Shown here one piece after another: positions 13,549-21,556 of a DNA stretch of 21,592 nucleotides. Each line of letters opens with the position of its first letter. Position 1 is the first letter of the stretch. The notes beneath the pieces were generated by a model. It saw nothing but the letters and a program-made list of their open reading frames with translations, did no database searches and was not told the DNA's origin. The position numbers were made by a program, and so were the translations under genes. The stretch lies in contig JBFKOW010000042.1 in NCBI GenBank assembly GCA_041628615.1, positions 1 to 21,592 on the forward strand, written 5' to 3'. This stretch comes from JAMWZF01 sp041628615. Lineage in GTDB: Bacteria; Pseudomonadota; Alphaproteobacteria; Rhodobacterales; Rhodobacteraceae.

Positions 13549-15249
13549 TCAGCGCACCAGATAGGGCTTGCGCCCGGCCTTGCGCGGCGCCGCGCCACCG
13601 GGGGCCACCGGGAAATCGCCCATCAGGTAGGGGTGCATCCCCTGGTTCTTCAGGTTCTGCAGGAACTGGCCGAAGCCGGTCAGGTCGGCCATTCGCGGCG
13701 CCTCGGTCAGACGCCGCAGCCGGGCGCCGCCGATCTCGTCCACCACGGTCTGCAGCGCCTCCATCGGCGCCTCGATGAACTCGGCCATGGTCCAGATCCG
13801 GATCCGGGCCTTGGCATAGGGCGACCGGAGCGCATGCAGGTGGTCGGCCTCGATCTTCTGCAGATCCGCTGCCTCGGCCCGCAGGTCGGCGAAGTTGCGG
13901 TTGGACTGGAACAGGGGCACTGCCCAGGCCCCGGTGATGACGCTGATCTGCGCGTTCGGGTCCTTGGCGATGTCCCAGCTGATGTACTGGCTGTCGGCCG
14001 GCCCGAACTGGAAGCACTGCCGCTCGCCCCGCGTGTTCCAGATCAGGTTGGTGAGGAACATCCGCGCGTTGTAGTCGCGCAGTTCCGGGTGACGCGACAG
14101 GGCGCCCGCGTAGTGCACCTGCCGACCCTCGAACTCGGCCCCGCCCGGCGCGTAGAGGTGGCCGTGGACCCGCGCCCCGGTGGCCCGGGCGAGCCATGTC
14201 TCGAAATCCTCGAACAGCTCCGCGAAGCCCTCGAACACCGAGTAGGGAGCGGAGGTGAAGCCGTTCTCCCAGTTCTCGTTCGGAAAGCGGGACTGCATGT
14301 AGAGCCCGGCCCGGCCCAGGGTCCGCCGGTCGGTCGCCTTCGCGAAGATCCGGTCGATCTTGCCCGGGTTCGGCTCGGTTCCGCTCATCGCGTCACCGGC
14401 CGTCGACAGGAAGGTGTCGTAGAGCCTGTTGGCATGGGGCCAGATCTTGCGCGCGACGAAGCAGTCCGACCGACGCAGAAGCTGCAGGTGATCGTCGTAG
14501 AAGATGTGCGGCTTGCCCTGGAAATCGAACTTCGACAACGTCAGGGACCGGCTTTCTATGTTGCTCGAATAGAGCCGGGCGAGAGTCTGGAAATAGCTCT
14601 CGTCGGGGATCCAGACGCGGCGGAAATAGCTGTCGTAGACACTGCGCTCCGGGTCCTGGAGGATCGCGGACAGGGTCTGCCGGGTCAGGCACCACCATTG
14701 CGATCCCATGTGCGGCACGATGCCGTCCGGGATCCTGCGGCGGAGGTCGTAGCGGCGCTGGATGTCCACCCACTTGTCGAACAGCCACCGCTGGCGCCGC
14801 CACGAGAACGGGAACCGCAGCGTGAACCGCTCCTCGTCCAGCCCGCCGACCGTCCACGGCACGTCCGCCGTCGTCGCGCTCTCGATGAAGTCGGTGCGCG
14901 GGCGGGCGGCGAGGTAGTCGCACAACTCGGCCACCGGGCGCAGCGGCAGGCAGGAGCCGGAGGCCAGGTAGACGTGGCGCACCTGCGGGAAGGTCTCGAG
15001 CATCGTCTCGGAGGCCGAGATCGACGCCGCGACGATCCCCCAGGTGCCCCATTCGCAAAGATGCCGCTTGCTGAACCGGACATTGTCGAGATCGCCGACC
15101 GCCGAGACGAAGGCGTTGTAGTCGGCCCGCCGGACCTTGCGGTCGACATGCACCACGACCGGACAGCCCGCCGCGTGCCAGTGCCGAAGCACCTGCTCGG
15201 CCCGCCCGAAAGCGGTGTGGATCAGCAGGACGATCCCCACGCCGCTCAT
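13549..15249 (-). CDS. Core-2/I-branching-type glycosyltransferase (GT14-like) with an extra C-terminal domain
   Basis: 566 aa from the ATG at 15249, which overlaps the previous gene's stop in an ATGA. The N-terminal domain (about 1-280) has the hallmarks of GT14 beta-1,6-GlcNAc-/xylosyltransferases: LLIHTAFGRAEQVLRHW, VVHVDRK, HVYLASGSCLPLRPVAEL (about 92-109), GSQWWCLTRQTL (182-193) and WIPDESYFQTL (213-223). About 285 further residues follow, with blocks such as VHGHLYAPGG, NARMFLTNLIWNTRGE and FGPADSQYISWDI. I do not recognise a known catalytic fold there; I recall an uncharacterised Pfam DUF attached to Rhodobacterales GT14 proteins but cannot confirm it. A cytoplasmic enzyme adding a branch sugar to a surface glycan is likely; donor and acceptor are unknown. 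Confidence 0.85.
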   Translation of the reverse strand: MSGVGIVLLIHTAFGRAEQVLRHWHAAGCPVVVHVDRKVRRADYNAFVSAVGDLDNVRFSKRHLCEWGTWGIVAASISASETMLETFPQVRHVYLASGSCLPLRPVAELCDYLAARPRTDFIESATTADVPWTVGGLDEERFTLRFPFSWRRQRWLFDKWVDIQRRYDLRRRIPDGIVPHMGSQWWCLTRQTLSAILQDPERSVYDSYFRRVWIPDESYFQTLARLYSSNIESRSLTLSKFDFQGKPHIFYDDHLQLLRRSDCFVARKIWPHANRLYDTFLSTAGDAMSGTEPNPGKIDRIFAKATDRRTLGRAGLYMQSRFPNENWENGFTSAPYSVFEGFAELFEDFETWLARATGARVHGHLYAPGGAEFEGRQVHYAGALSRHPELRDYNARMFLTNLIWNTRGERQCFQFGPADSQYISWDIAKDPNAQISVITGAWAVPLFQSNRNFADLRAEAADLQKIEADHLHALRSPYAKARIRIWTMAEFIEAPMEALQTVVDEIGGARLRRLTEAPRMADLTGFGQFLQNLKNQGMHPYLMGDFPVAPGGAAPRKAGRKPYLVR

Positions 15250-16256
15250 GCCCAGTTGCCCTTCGACATCAGGCCAAGGATCTCGAGCTGGCGCCAGTTG
15301 ATGAACTTCTCGGACCAGTTGCACCACAGGTCCACGCCGCGTCCCGAGGCGGCGGCGTAGGCCTCGTATTCCTGGCTCCGGGCATAGTGCTGCCGGCGGG
15401 TCAGTTCCTCAGCGGCCTTGGCGCTGAAGGTGTCGAGGAACTTCGGATGCAGCAGGATTCCCGAGGCCTTTTCGCCGCCCCATTCGTCGTAGACCAGGTT
15501 CAGGCCCCGGGGCAGCAGCATGTGGGTCGAACTGACATAGGCGTAAGCCCGGTCCCACTTGACCAGCGGGATCTTGTTCAGCGCCGGCGCCCGCCACGGT
15601 TCGTCGGCGAAGAAGGCCCGCGCCCGCGGGCCGCCCTGGATCCACAGGTTGCCGAAGCGGTGGTTGCGGTAGATCGAGTAGTTCCCGGTATCGAACCAGG
15701 ACGCGATCTCGAGGGGATCGTCGCCTCGACGGTAGGGCGTCGCGTCGATCGGGCCCTTGGGATACATGTCGAGCAGCATCGCCGACATCGACTTGATCGA
15801 CGAGGCGTCGAGCCAGTCCGTCAGTGCCCGGATCGGCCGCGTGTCGCAGAACGGGTAGACGAAGAACTCGTCCGGGTCGACGACGAGGCACCAGTGCCGA
15901 TGACCATGCCGCATCTGCAGCCAGTTGAGCCAGTCGACGCCGAACCGGGCGCGCTTGTAACTCCCGGTCGTGGTCCAGAGCGACACGTCGGGCTGCTCGG
16001 CAAGGTATTCGCGGCCGCCGTCGTCGCTGTCATTGTCGACCATCAGGAAGTGATCGACCCCCATCTCGCGGTAGTAGCGCAGGAAATAGGGCAGCCGCAC
16101 ATCCTCGTTGCGGAACGTCGAGAAGACCAGGATGTCGGTGGGCCGGATCGCGCCGGTTCGGTCCGCCACGGCGCGCAGCTGCCGGCTCTTGCGCATGGCA
16201 CGCAGGCGCCAGCGCTTGCGTTGCAGCCTGAGCCGGTATGACTGAACGAACCCCAA
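15246..16256 (-). CDS. Glycosyltransferase, DPDE type (family 2-like)
   Basis: 336 aa. After a basic N-terminus (residues 1-25) comes the block ILVFSTFRNEDVRLPYFLRY, then GVDHFLMVDNDSDDGGREYL and HWCLVVDPDEFFVYP, with the metal/sugar-nucleotide motif DPDE at 127-130. This is the pattern of the Glyco_tranf_2_4 / GT92-like enzymes often found in surface polysaccharide loci. The assigned start is a TTG at 16256 with AAGGGG 5 nt upstream; the ATG at codon 21 is an alternative. The end overlaps the start of the GT14-like gene by 4 bp, so the two are probably translated together. Sugar specificity cannot be read from the sequence. Confidence 0.85.
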   Translation of the reverse strand: MGFVQSYRLRLQRKRWRLRAMRKSRQLRAVADRTGAIRPTDILVFSTFRNEDVRLPYFLRYYREMGVDHFLMVDNDSDDGGREYLAEQPDVSLWTTTGSYKRARFGVDWLNWLQMRHGHRHWCLVVDPDEFFVYPFCDTRPIRALTDWLDASSIKSMSAMLLDMYPKGPIDATPYRRGDDPLEIASWFDTGNYSIYRNHRFGNLWIQGGPRARAFFADEPWRAPALNKIPLVKWDRAYAYVSSTHMLLPRGLNLVYDEWGGEKASGILLHPKFLDTFSAKAAEELTRRQHYARSQEYEAYAAASGRGVDLWCNWSEKFINWRQLEILGLMSKGNWA

Positions 16257-16300
16257 CCCTGCCCCTTCGGCGGCCCCGCCAGTTCCCGACCCTCTGCGCC

Positions 16301-16320
16301 GTTAACATGGCATGCTTAAC
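16301..16320. repeat. AT-rich inverted repeat after the GT4-type gene
   Basis: GTTAA at the left and TTAAC at the right flank CATGGCATGC; CAT and ATG can extend the stem with a one-base bulge. It overlaps the TAA stop of the GT4-type gene and stands out from the GC-rich surroundings, in the 45-bp gap before the next gene. Role unknown. Confidence 0.35.
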
Positions 16321-17459
16321 ACGGTCTTGAAATGCGCCGGCCAGCACGGCGGCAACCAGGGTTTCGGGTCCGGAACCTGCTCGGTCAACCTCTCGATTTC
16401 GTTGATCCAGAGATAAGGGTCCGCCGGGTTCAGGTAAACGGGAATGTCGCCCAGGGTCTCGCGGTAGATGGCAAGATCGCCACAGACGACCGGCGCGCCA
16501 AGCGCCGCGGCCTCCATCGGCGGCAGCCCGTAACCCTCGGCCCGCGACGGAAACAGCAGCGCCCGGGCATCGCGGATCACGGCGGCCAGATCGGCGTCGC
16601 CGAGGTCGGCGCGCTCGACGATCCGCGGCCCGGCGCGATCCAGCCGCTGGAATACCTTCTCATTGCGCCAGCCGCGCGGCCCGCAGACGACCAGCACCGG
16701 CGCAGCGGGACCGAGCCGGTCCCAGACGTCGAGCAGGAGCGCGTGGTTCTTGCGCGGCTCGATCGTGCCGACGGTCACGAAATAGGGCGGCACCTCGGTC
16801 CCGAAGACCGGGTTCGGCCCCGCGGACGGCGCCGGAAGCCCGACCCCGAGCGGCGCGACGACCAGCGGCGGCACCGGGCCGTTCGCGTGGCGCTTCAGGT
16901 CGGCGGCGGTGGCCTCGGAATTGCAGATGATCCGGTCGGCGCCGGTGAGCGCCGCGTCGAGCTTGCGCCGGAACCGCAGGGCCGTGCCCGGTCGCTGCCA
17001 GTCGGGGTGATCGAGCGGGATCGTGTCGTGGATCAGGACGTGCCGCCGCAGCCCCGCCCGGCCCAGCGCTGCCAGCGTGCGGCCATCCAGCCCGGCATGA
17101 CCGACGTTGTAATAGTCGGTGACCCCCCGGCCGCGAAGCATCGCCGGCAATCGCCCCGGCAGGCACCGCGCCACCGCCAGGGACCGGGCGGTCGACACCG
17201 CCGCCTTCTGCGCCGCATCGAGCCGCCGGGACCAGCGCGAGATCCGGTCCATCGGCCCCCAGTCGTCCGCCTCTAGCCGGCGCCGGAACTCCGGCAGGCC
17301 GTAGCGGTCGAGTAGCAGGAAACCGAGGCCGGTGCGGATCAGTCCGAATGCGCCCGGCAGGCCGAGGAAATGGTCGAGATAGGCCAGCTCGACCCGGTCG
17401 ACGCCGGTCCGCACCCGGTTCGCGCGCGACACCGACCGGGTGATATCGAGCAGCGGCAA
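16302..17459 (-). CDS. GT4-type glycosyltransferase (glycosyl transferases group 1)
   Basis: 385 aa from a TTG at 17459, 5 bp after the galE stop. The frame is open far upstream, but only as a shadow of galE; LLDITRSVSRANRVRTGVDR is the expected N-terminal block of this group. The N-terminal half has RHVLIHDTIPLDHPDWQRPG and ADRIICNSEATAADL. The C-terminal GT-B half has YFVTVGTIEPRKNHALLLDV, VCGPRGWRNEKVF and ALLFPSRAEGYGLPPMEAAA, the last being the E-x7-E nucleotide-sugar motif of GT4. No membrane segment is seen. Following galU and galE, a UDP-glucose or UDP-galactose donor is plausible but is inference. GTG at 17432 is an alternative start. Confidence 0.87.
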   Translation of the reverse strand: MPLLDITRSVSRANRVRTGVDRVELAYLDHFLGLPGAFGLIRTGLGFLLLDRYGLPEFRRRLEADDWGPMDRISRWSRRLDAAQKAAVSTARSLAVARCLPGRLPAMLRGRGVTDYYNVGHAGLDGRTLAALGRAGLRRHVLIHDTIPLDHPDWQRPGTALRFRRKLDAALTGADRIICNSEATAADLKRHANGPVPPLVVAPLGVGLPAPSAGPNPVFGTEVPPYFVTVGTIEPRKNHALLLDVWDRLGPAAPVLVVCGPRGWRNEKVFQRLDRAGPRIVERADLGDADLAAVIRDARALLFPSRAEGYGLPPMEAAALGAPVVCGDLAIYRETLGDIPVYLNPADPYLWINEIERLTEQVPDPKPWLPPCWPAHFKTVLSMPC

Positions 17460-17464
17460 AGGGC

Positions 17465-18448
17465 TCAGGCCCCGTAGCCCGGTCCCTGGTGCCAGCGCCA
17501 GGCGTCGGCGATCATGGTCTGCAGGTCGGAGCGGGCCGGGGTCCAGCCCAGTTCCCTCTCCGCCCGGACCGATCCGCTGACCAGCGCGGTCGCGTTGCCC
17601 GGCCGCCGGAGACCCTCGACAACCGGGACCTCCCGGTTGGTCACCGCCCCGGCATGGGTCAGGACCTCGCGGACCGAGAACCCACGGCCGGTGCCAAGGT
17701 TGAAGACGCGGCTGCCCTTGCCCTGTTCCAGCCAGCGCAGGCCGGCGACATGGGCGTCGACGAGGTCCATGACGTGCACGTAGTCCCGGATGCAGGTCCC
17801 GTCCGGCGTGTCGTAGTCGGTGCCGTAGATGGTCAGCGCATCGCGCCGCCCGGACACCGCGTCGAGCATCAGCGGGATCAGGTGGGTCTCGGGACGGTGG
17901 AACTCGCCGACCTCGGCCTCGGGGTCCGCGCCGGCCACGTTGAAGTAGCGGAAGATTACCGAGCGAAGGCCGTGGCTGGCGCCGAAATTCGCGAGCATGT
18001 CCTCGATCGCCCGCTTCGACGCGCCGTAGGCGTTGATCGGGGCCTGCACGCAATCCTCGTCCAGCATCACACCGTCCTGGTCGCCGTAGGTGGCGCAGGT
18101 GGAGGAGAACACGAAATCGAGACACCCGGCGGCCACCGCCGCTTCAATCAGGTTGATCGAACCGCCGACATTGACCCGCCAGTAGCTGCCCGGATCCGCC
18201 ATGCTGTCGCCGACCTGGCTCAGCGCCGCGAAATGCATCGTCGCGACCGGCCTGTAGGTGGCGAAAACCTCGTCGAGGCGGTCGCGATCACGCAGATCGC
18301 CCACTTCCAGCGGCCCGAAGCGCACGGCGTCCTCCCAGCCGGTCACGAGGTTGTCGTAGGTCACCGGCGTGTAGCCCGATGTGGCCAGCACTTTGCAGGC
18401 ATTGGACCCGATGTAGCCGGCGCCACCGGTGACGAGGATCGTGCTCAA
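17465..18448 (-). CDS. galE: UDP-glucose 4-epimerase
   Basis: Interconverts UDP-glucose and UDP-galactose (or the N-acetyl forms); cytoplasmic extended SDR; 327 aa. The NAD-binding motif TGGAGYIGS is at residues 7-15. The catalytic segment SSTCATYGD is near 115-123, with the active-site pair Tyr141/Lys145 in YGASK. FRYFNVAGAD, GTCIRDYVHVMDLVDAH and NLGTGRGFSV are further GalE blocks. It lies 33 bp downstream of galU and 5 bp before a glycosyltransferase, so it probably supplies UDP-galactose to the same pathway. Specificity between Glc/Gal and GlcNAc/GalNAc cannot be decided here. Confidence 0.95.
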   Translation of the reverse strand: MSTILVTGGAGYIGSNACKVLATSGYTPVTYDNLVTGWEDAVRFGPLEVGDLRDRDRLDEVFATYRPVATMHFAALSQVGDSMADPGSYWRVNVGGSINLIEAAVAAGCLDFVFSSTCATYGDQDGVMLDEDCVQAPINAYGASKRAIEDMLANFGASHGLRSVIFRYFNVAGADPEAEVGEFHRPETHLIPLMLDAVSGRRDALTIYGTDYDTPDGTCIRDYVHVMDLVDAHVAGLRWLEQGKGSRVFNLGTGRGFSVREVLTHAGAVTNREVPVVEGLRRPGNATALVSGSVRAERELGWTPARSDLQTMIADAWRWHQGPGYGA

Positions 18449-18481
18449 CTGTCCGGGCCCTTCCGTGTGCCTCGGGAGATC

Positions 18482-19375
18482 CTACTGCGCCGCGCTGCGC
18501 AGGGCCACAAGCTCGTCGAGATACCGCGAGAATTCCGCCCGCAGATCCTCGCGGGCGAGGCCGAACGCGACGGTGGCCTGCAGGAACCCGGCCTTCGACC
18601 CGCAGTCGAACCGCTGGCCGCGGAACCGGTAGCCAAAGACCTCGCGGCCCTCGTCGATTTCGCGCGCGATCGCATCGGTCAGCTGCAATTCGCCACCGGC
18701 GCCGCGATCGATCCTGTTGAGGTTCTGCATGACCCGGGACGACAGGATGTAGCGGCCGATCACGGCGAGGTTCGAGGGGGCCTCGCCCTGCGCCGGCTTC
18801 TCGACCAGCCCGCGGGCGGCCACGACCGGGCCCCGATCGGCGCCGACATCGAGGATGCCGTAGGACGATGTCTTGTCCGCAGGAACCTCCATCGCCGCGA
18901 CCATGCAGCCGCCGGTCTCCTGGTAGGCGTCGACCATCTGCTGCAGGCACGGCGTCTCGGCGGCGATCACGTCGTCGGGCAGGATCACCGCGAAGGGTTC
19001 GTTGCCGACAAGACGGCGCGCGCACCAGACCGCGTGGCCGAGGCCCAGCGCCTTGTGCTGCCGGATATAGGCGATGGCTCCGGATTCCATGTTCGTGGTC
19101 TTCAGGATTTCCAGAAGCTCGGTCTTGCCGGCCTTGCGCAGCGCGGTCTCGAGCTCGGGCGCCTGGTCGAAGTAATCCTCCAGAGCGGACTTGCCGCGGG
19201 AGGTCACGAAGATGAACTCCTTGATCCCGGCGGCGCGCGCCTCGTCGATCGCGTACTGGATGAGCGGACGGTCGACGAGGGTCATGATTTCCTTGGGGAC
19301 CGATTTGGTCGCGGGCAGGAACCGTGTCCCGAGCCCCGCCACCGGAAAAATGGCCTTGGTCACCTTGGTTTTCAT
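18482..19375 (-). CDS. galU: UTP-glucose-1-phosphate uridylyltransferase
   Basis: Makes UDP-glucose from UTP and glucose 1-phosphate; cytoplasmic; 297 aa, the family length. The N-terminal signature is KAIFPVAGLGTRFLPATKSV (residues 7-26), with PKEIMTLVDRPLIQYAIDEA after it. FAVILPDDVI, LVEKP, GRYILSSRVM and GQRFDCGSKAGFLQATV are the later family blocks. The ATG at 19375 is preferred to the upstream in-frame ATG at 19411: GAGGGG stands about 7 nt before it and family members start here. It opens the galU-galE-glycosyltransferase block. A 121-bp gap separates it from the glycosyltransferase upstream. Confidence 0.96.
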   Translation of the reverse strand: MKTKVTKAIFPVAGLGTRFLPATKSVPKEIMTLVDRPLIQYAIDEARAAGIKEFIFVTSRGKSALEDYFDQAPELETALRKAGKTELLEILKTTNMESGAIAYIRQHKALGLGHAVWCARRLVGNEPFAVILPDDVIAAETPCLQQMVDAYQETGGCMVAAMEVPADKTSSYGILDVGADRGPVVAARGLVEKPAQGEAPSNLAVIGRYILSSRVMQNLNRIDRGAGGELQLTDAIAREIDEGREVFGYRFRGQRFDCGSKAGFLQATVAFGLAREDLRAEFSRYLDELVALRSAAQ

Positions 19376-19496
19376 GATCCGCCCCTCTGGTCTGTCAACT
19401 CGGTACCACACCCTGCGTCAACCAAACCTTATCATCCCTGATTGGGACGACAACATGGCCCCTGAACGGCAATCGGGCGGAAGCCAAATCGTGCCG
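19376..19496. other. Intergenic gap upstream of galU
   Basis: 121 bp between the stop of the family 2 glycosyltransferase and galU, somewhat AT-richer than the surroundings. It may hold a promoter for galU. On the minus strand TTGTCG is followed about 16 bp later by TAAGGT, a weak pair. No intrinsic terminator is visible for the upstream gene. Confidence 0.3.
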
Positions 19497-20759
19497 TCAC
19501 GGACCCTCGTCCATGGCCGGCTTGCCGCGGACCTCCTCGACAAGCCGCATTTCGCGGCGCACGCGCCGCCCGAACAGCCACGGCAGGAACACCGGATCGC
19601 TGCGCAGAGATCGCCCGAACAGGCCACCGGACTGAAGCCAGAAGCCCGGCATCCGGTAGATCAGGCGATGCGGCCGGGCGTGAGGGGAAAGAATCAGGGC
19701 CGTCGTCACGAACCCGTCGCGCGCCAGGCTGGCGGCCTGGGCAAGCACCGTCCGCCGCCGCCAGACCCGGCCCGCCACGACCCGGTGAAGCGGCCGCGAA
19801 ACGTCGGCCGACGGGAAGCGCAGGAAGGGGGCGACCGGGTCGGGAAGCGGCGGCAGCGACCCGGTCTGCCGCGTCCGGCCGTCGTCGACGCCGAGGTCGA
19901 ACCGCGCCATGAGGCGGCCCACGTCGCGCGGCTCCAGCCGCCCGGCCACCATGTGCGCGATCAGCCCCCGCCGCCGCCTGGCCCGGTCGGCGGCGATGGC
20001 GGGGCCGTGATCGTCGGCATGGGCGTGCTTGCGCAGCAGCACGGCGAGGCTCGCGCCGGCGTCGAACAGGTCGAGCGGCGCCCGGTCGGACCGGCGCCGT
20101 TCGCTGGCGAAGACCCCGTGGTGGACGCGGGCATTCGGGGCGATCGCGGCGGCGTGGGATTCCGTCGTCAGCCGGAGGTTCACGTCGGTCTCGTCGTGCG
20201 AGAACCGGAACGCGGGATCGAACCCGCCCATCGCGGCCAGGATCCGCCGGCGGAACGCCATGTTGGTCCCCTCGGTCTTGATCCCGAGGCCCGGCTGGGT
20301 GGTGAACACCGCCGGGCCGGGGTCGTGCAGCTCGAGCGGATCGCATTCCCCGGTCGCCCGGACGGTGCGCGGTCCCCACTGGACCGTGAACCCGTTGCGG
20401 CCGATGACCGTGCCCCCGACGCTGGCCACGCGGGGATCCGCGAAGGGCTCGGCGAGATACCGCAGCCAGGTCGGCTCGGGCACCGCGTCGTCGTCGATGA
20501 AGGCGACGATGTCGCCCGCCGCCTGGGCCAGCCCGAGATTGCGCGCGTGGCTGATGTTGGCGCTGTCGAAGCGGCCCCGCTTGATCCGGCCGAAGACCGC
20601 CGGAAGCATGTCGATGCGGTTGAGCCCCGGCCCGTCGGCGATGGCGACGATCTCGAAGGCGGGGTAGTCCAGGCTGGTCAGCCCGGTCAGGCAGCAAGCG
20701 AGCGCCTCAGGGCGGCCACGGCTGACCACCACGACGCTCACCGCCGGGGCAAAGGTCAT
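19497..20759 (-). CDS. Family 2 glycosyltransferase with a C-terminal extension
   Basis: 420 aa from the ATG at 20759, overlapping the kdsB-like stop in an ATGA. The GT-A domain (about 1-260) has VSVVVVSRGRPEALACCLTG, ANISHARNLGLAQAAGDIVA and FIDDDAVPEPTWLRYL, with the metal-binding DDD at 89-91, then GTNMAFRRRILAAMGGFDPA and the catalytic-region HDETDVNLRL. A tail of about 150 residues (from near 270) is Arg-rich, is not recognised, and has no clear membrane segment. Translational coupling to the CMP-sugar synthetase suggests the two act in one pathway, but a CMP-sugar donor is not proven, since GT2 enzymes mostly use UDP- or GDP-sugars. Confidence 0.88.
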   Translation of the reverse strand: MTFAPAVSVVVVSRGRPEALACCLTGLTSLDYPAFEIVAIADGPGLNRIDMLPAVFGRIKRGRFDSANISHARNLGLAQAAGDIVAFIDDDAVPEPTWLRYLAEPFADPRVASVGGTVIGRNGFTVQWGPRTVRATGECDPLELHDPGPAVFTTQPGLGIKTEGTNMAFRRRILAAMGGFDPAFRFSHDETDVNLRLTTESHAAAIAPNARVHHGVFASERRRSDRAPLDLFDAGASLAVLLRKHAHADDHGPAIAADRARRRRGLIAHMVAGRLEPRDVGRLMARFDLGVDDGRTRQTGSLPPLPDPVAPFLRFPSADVSRPLHRVVAGRVWRRRTVLAQAASLARDGFVTTALILSPHARPHRLIYRMPGFWLQSGGLFGRSLRSDPVFLPWLFGRRVRREMRLVEEVRGKPAMDEGP

Positions 20760-21556
20760 GCCGCCCCCATCTCCCGCAGCATCGCCTCGATCCGGGGCAC
20801 GTCCTCGGGGTTGTTCAGTTCCCAGAACTGGCGGCCCCGCGCCTCCACTTCGGTGCACAGCACATGAATCCCGCGTTCGAGGAAGCGCAACTGTTCCAGC
20901 CCTTCGAGCCCTTCGAGCGGTCCCGGTTCCCAGCGCGGATAGGCGGCCAGAGCCGAGGGCCGGTAGGCATAGACCCCGACATGGTGAAACACCGGCGTGG
21001 GCGCGTCGGGGGCGTAGGCGGTGCCGGTATAGGGGATCACTTCCTTGGAGAAGTAGAGCGCGTTGCGGTCGATCCCGAACACCGCCGTGGTGCCGCCGAC
21101 CCGACCGGCCCGGCGATCCTCGATGAACCCGGCCACCGCGCGGCCGTCGCAGCGCAGCACCGGCGTCGCGACTTCGGCCACCGGGTGCTGGCGCAGGTCC
21201 GCGATCAGGTCCTCGACGAACCACGGCGGGGTCAGGGGCGCGTCGCCCTGCAGGTTGACCACGATGTCGAATCCGCCGCCCAGCGCGTCGAAGGCTTCGG
21301 CGCAGCGCTCGGTGCCGTTGCGGCACGCTGGCGAGGTCATCACCACCTCGGCGCCGAACTCCTCGGCCGCGGCGCGGATCCGGTCGTCGTCGGTCGCCAC
21401 CACCACCCGCGCCGCCCCCGAGACCTGCCGGGCGGCGTCCCAGGAGCGCCGGATCAGGGTCTTTCGTTCGCCTGTCGCGCCGGTGAGAGCGACCAGCGGC
21501 TTGCCGGGATAGCGCGACGAGGCATAGCGCGCCGGAATCACGATCAGCACGGTCAT
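20756..21556 (-). CDS. kdsB: CMP-Kdo synthetase-like cytidylyltransferase
   Basis: 266 aa. Activates Kdo, or a related ulosonic acid, as CMP-sugar; cytoplasmic. The N-terminal block VLIVIPARYASSRYPGKPLV (residues 3-22) and VVVATDDDRI, VVMTSPACRNGTERCAEA and FHHVGVYAYRP are those of KdsB. The motif usually written VNVQGDEP reads VNLQGDAP here (101-107), and there is an insert GATGERKT after the PGKPL block, so it belongs to a divergent branch. It may serve LPS or a Kdo-containing capsule (KpsU role). The gene overlaps the next glycosyltransferase by 4 bp and the preceding gene apparently also by 4 bp. Exact substrate is less sure than the fold. Confidence 0.85.
   Translation of the reverse strand: MTVLIVIPARYASSRYPGKPLVALTGATGERKTLIRRSWDAARQVSGAARVVVATDDDRIRAAAEEFGAEVVMTSPACRNGTERCAEAFDALGGGFDIVVNLQGDAPLTPPWFVEDLIADLRQHPVAEVATPVLRCDGRAVAGFIEDRRAGRVGGTTAVFGIDRNALYFSKEVIPYTGTAYAPDAPTPVFHHVGVYAYRPSALAAYPRWEPGPLEGLEGLEQLRFLERGIHVLCTEVEARGRQFWELNNPEDVPRIEAMLREMGAA

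Noticed and set aside
13057..15360. A 767-codon open frame on the plus strand
   Set aside because: It is antisense to the GT14-like and sulfotransferase-like genes, has no recognisable domain and the low-complexity composition typical of antisense frames in high-GC DNA.
17489..19441. A 650-codon open frame on the plus strand
   Set aside because: Antisense to galE and galU, both of which have full family motifs; the translated product looks like no protein family.
19191..20867. A 558-codon plus-strand open frame
   Set aside because: Antisense to the family 2 glycosyltransferase and galU start; Pro/Arg/Gly-rich without motifs.
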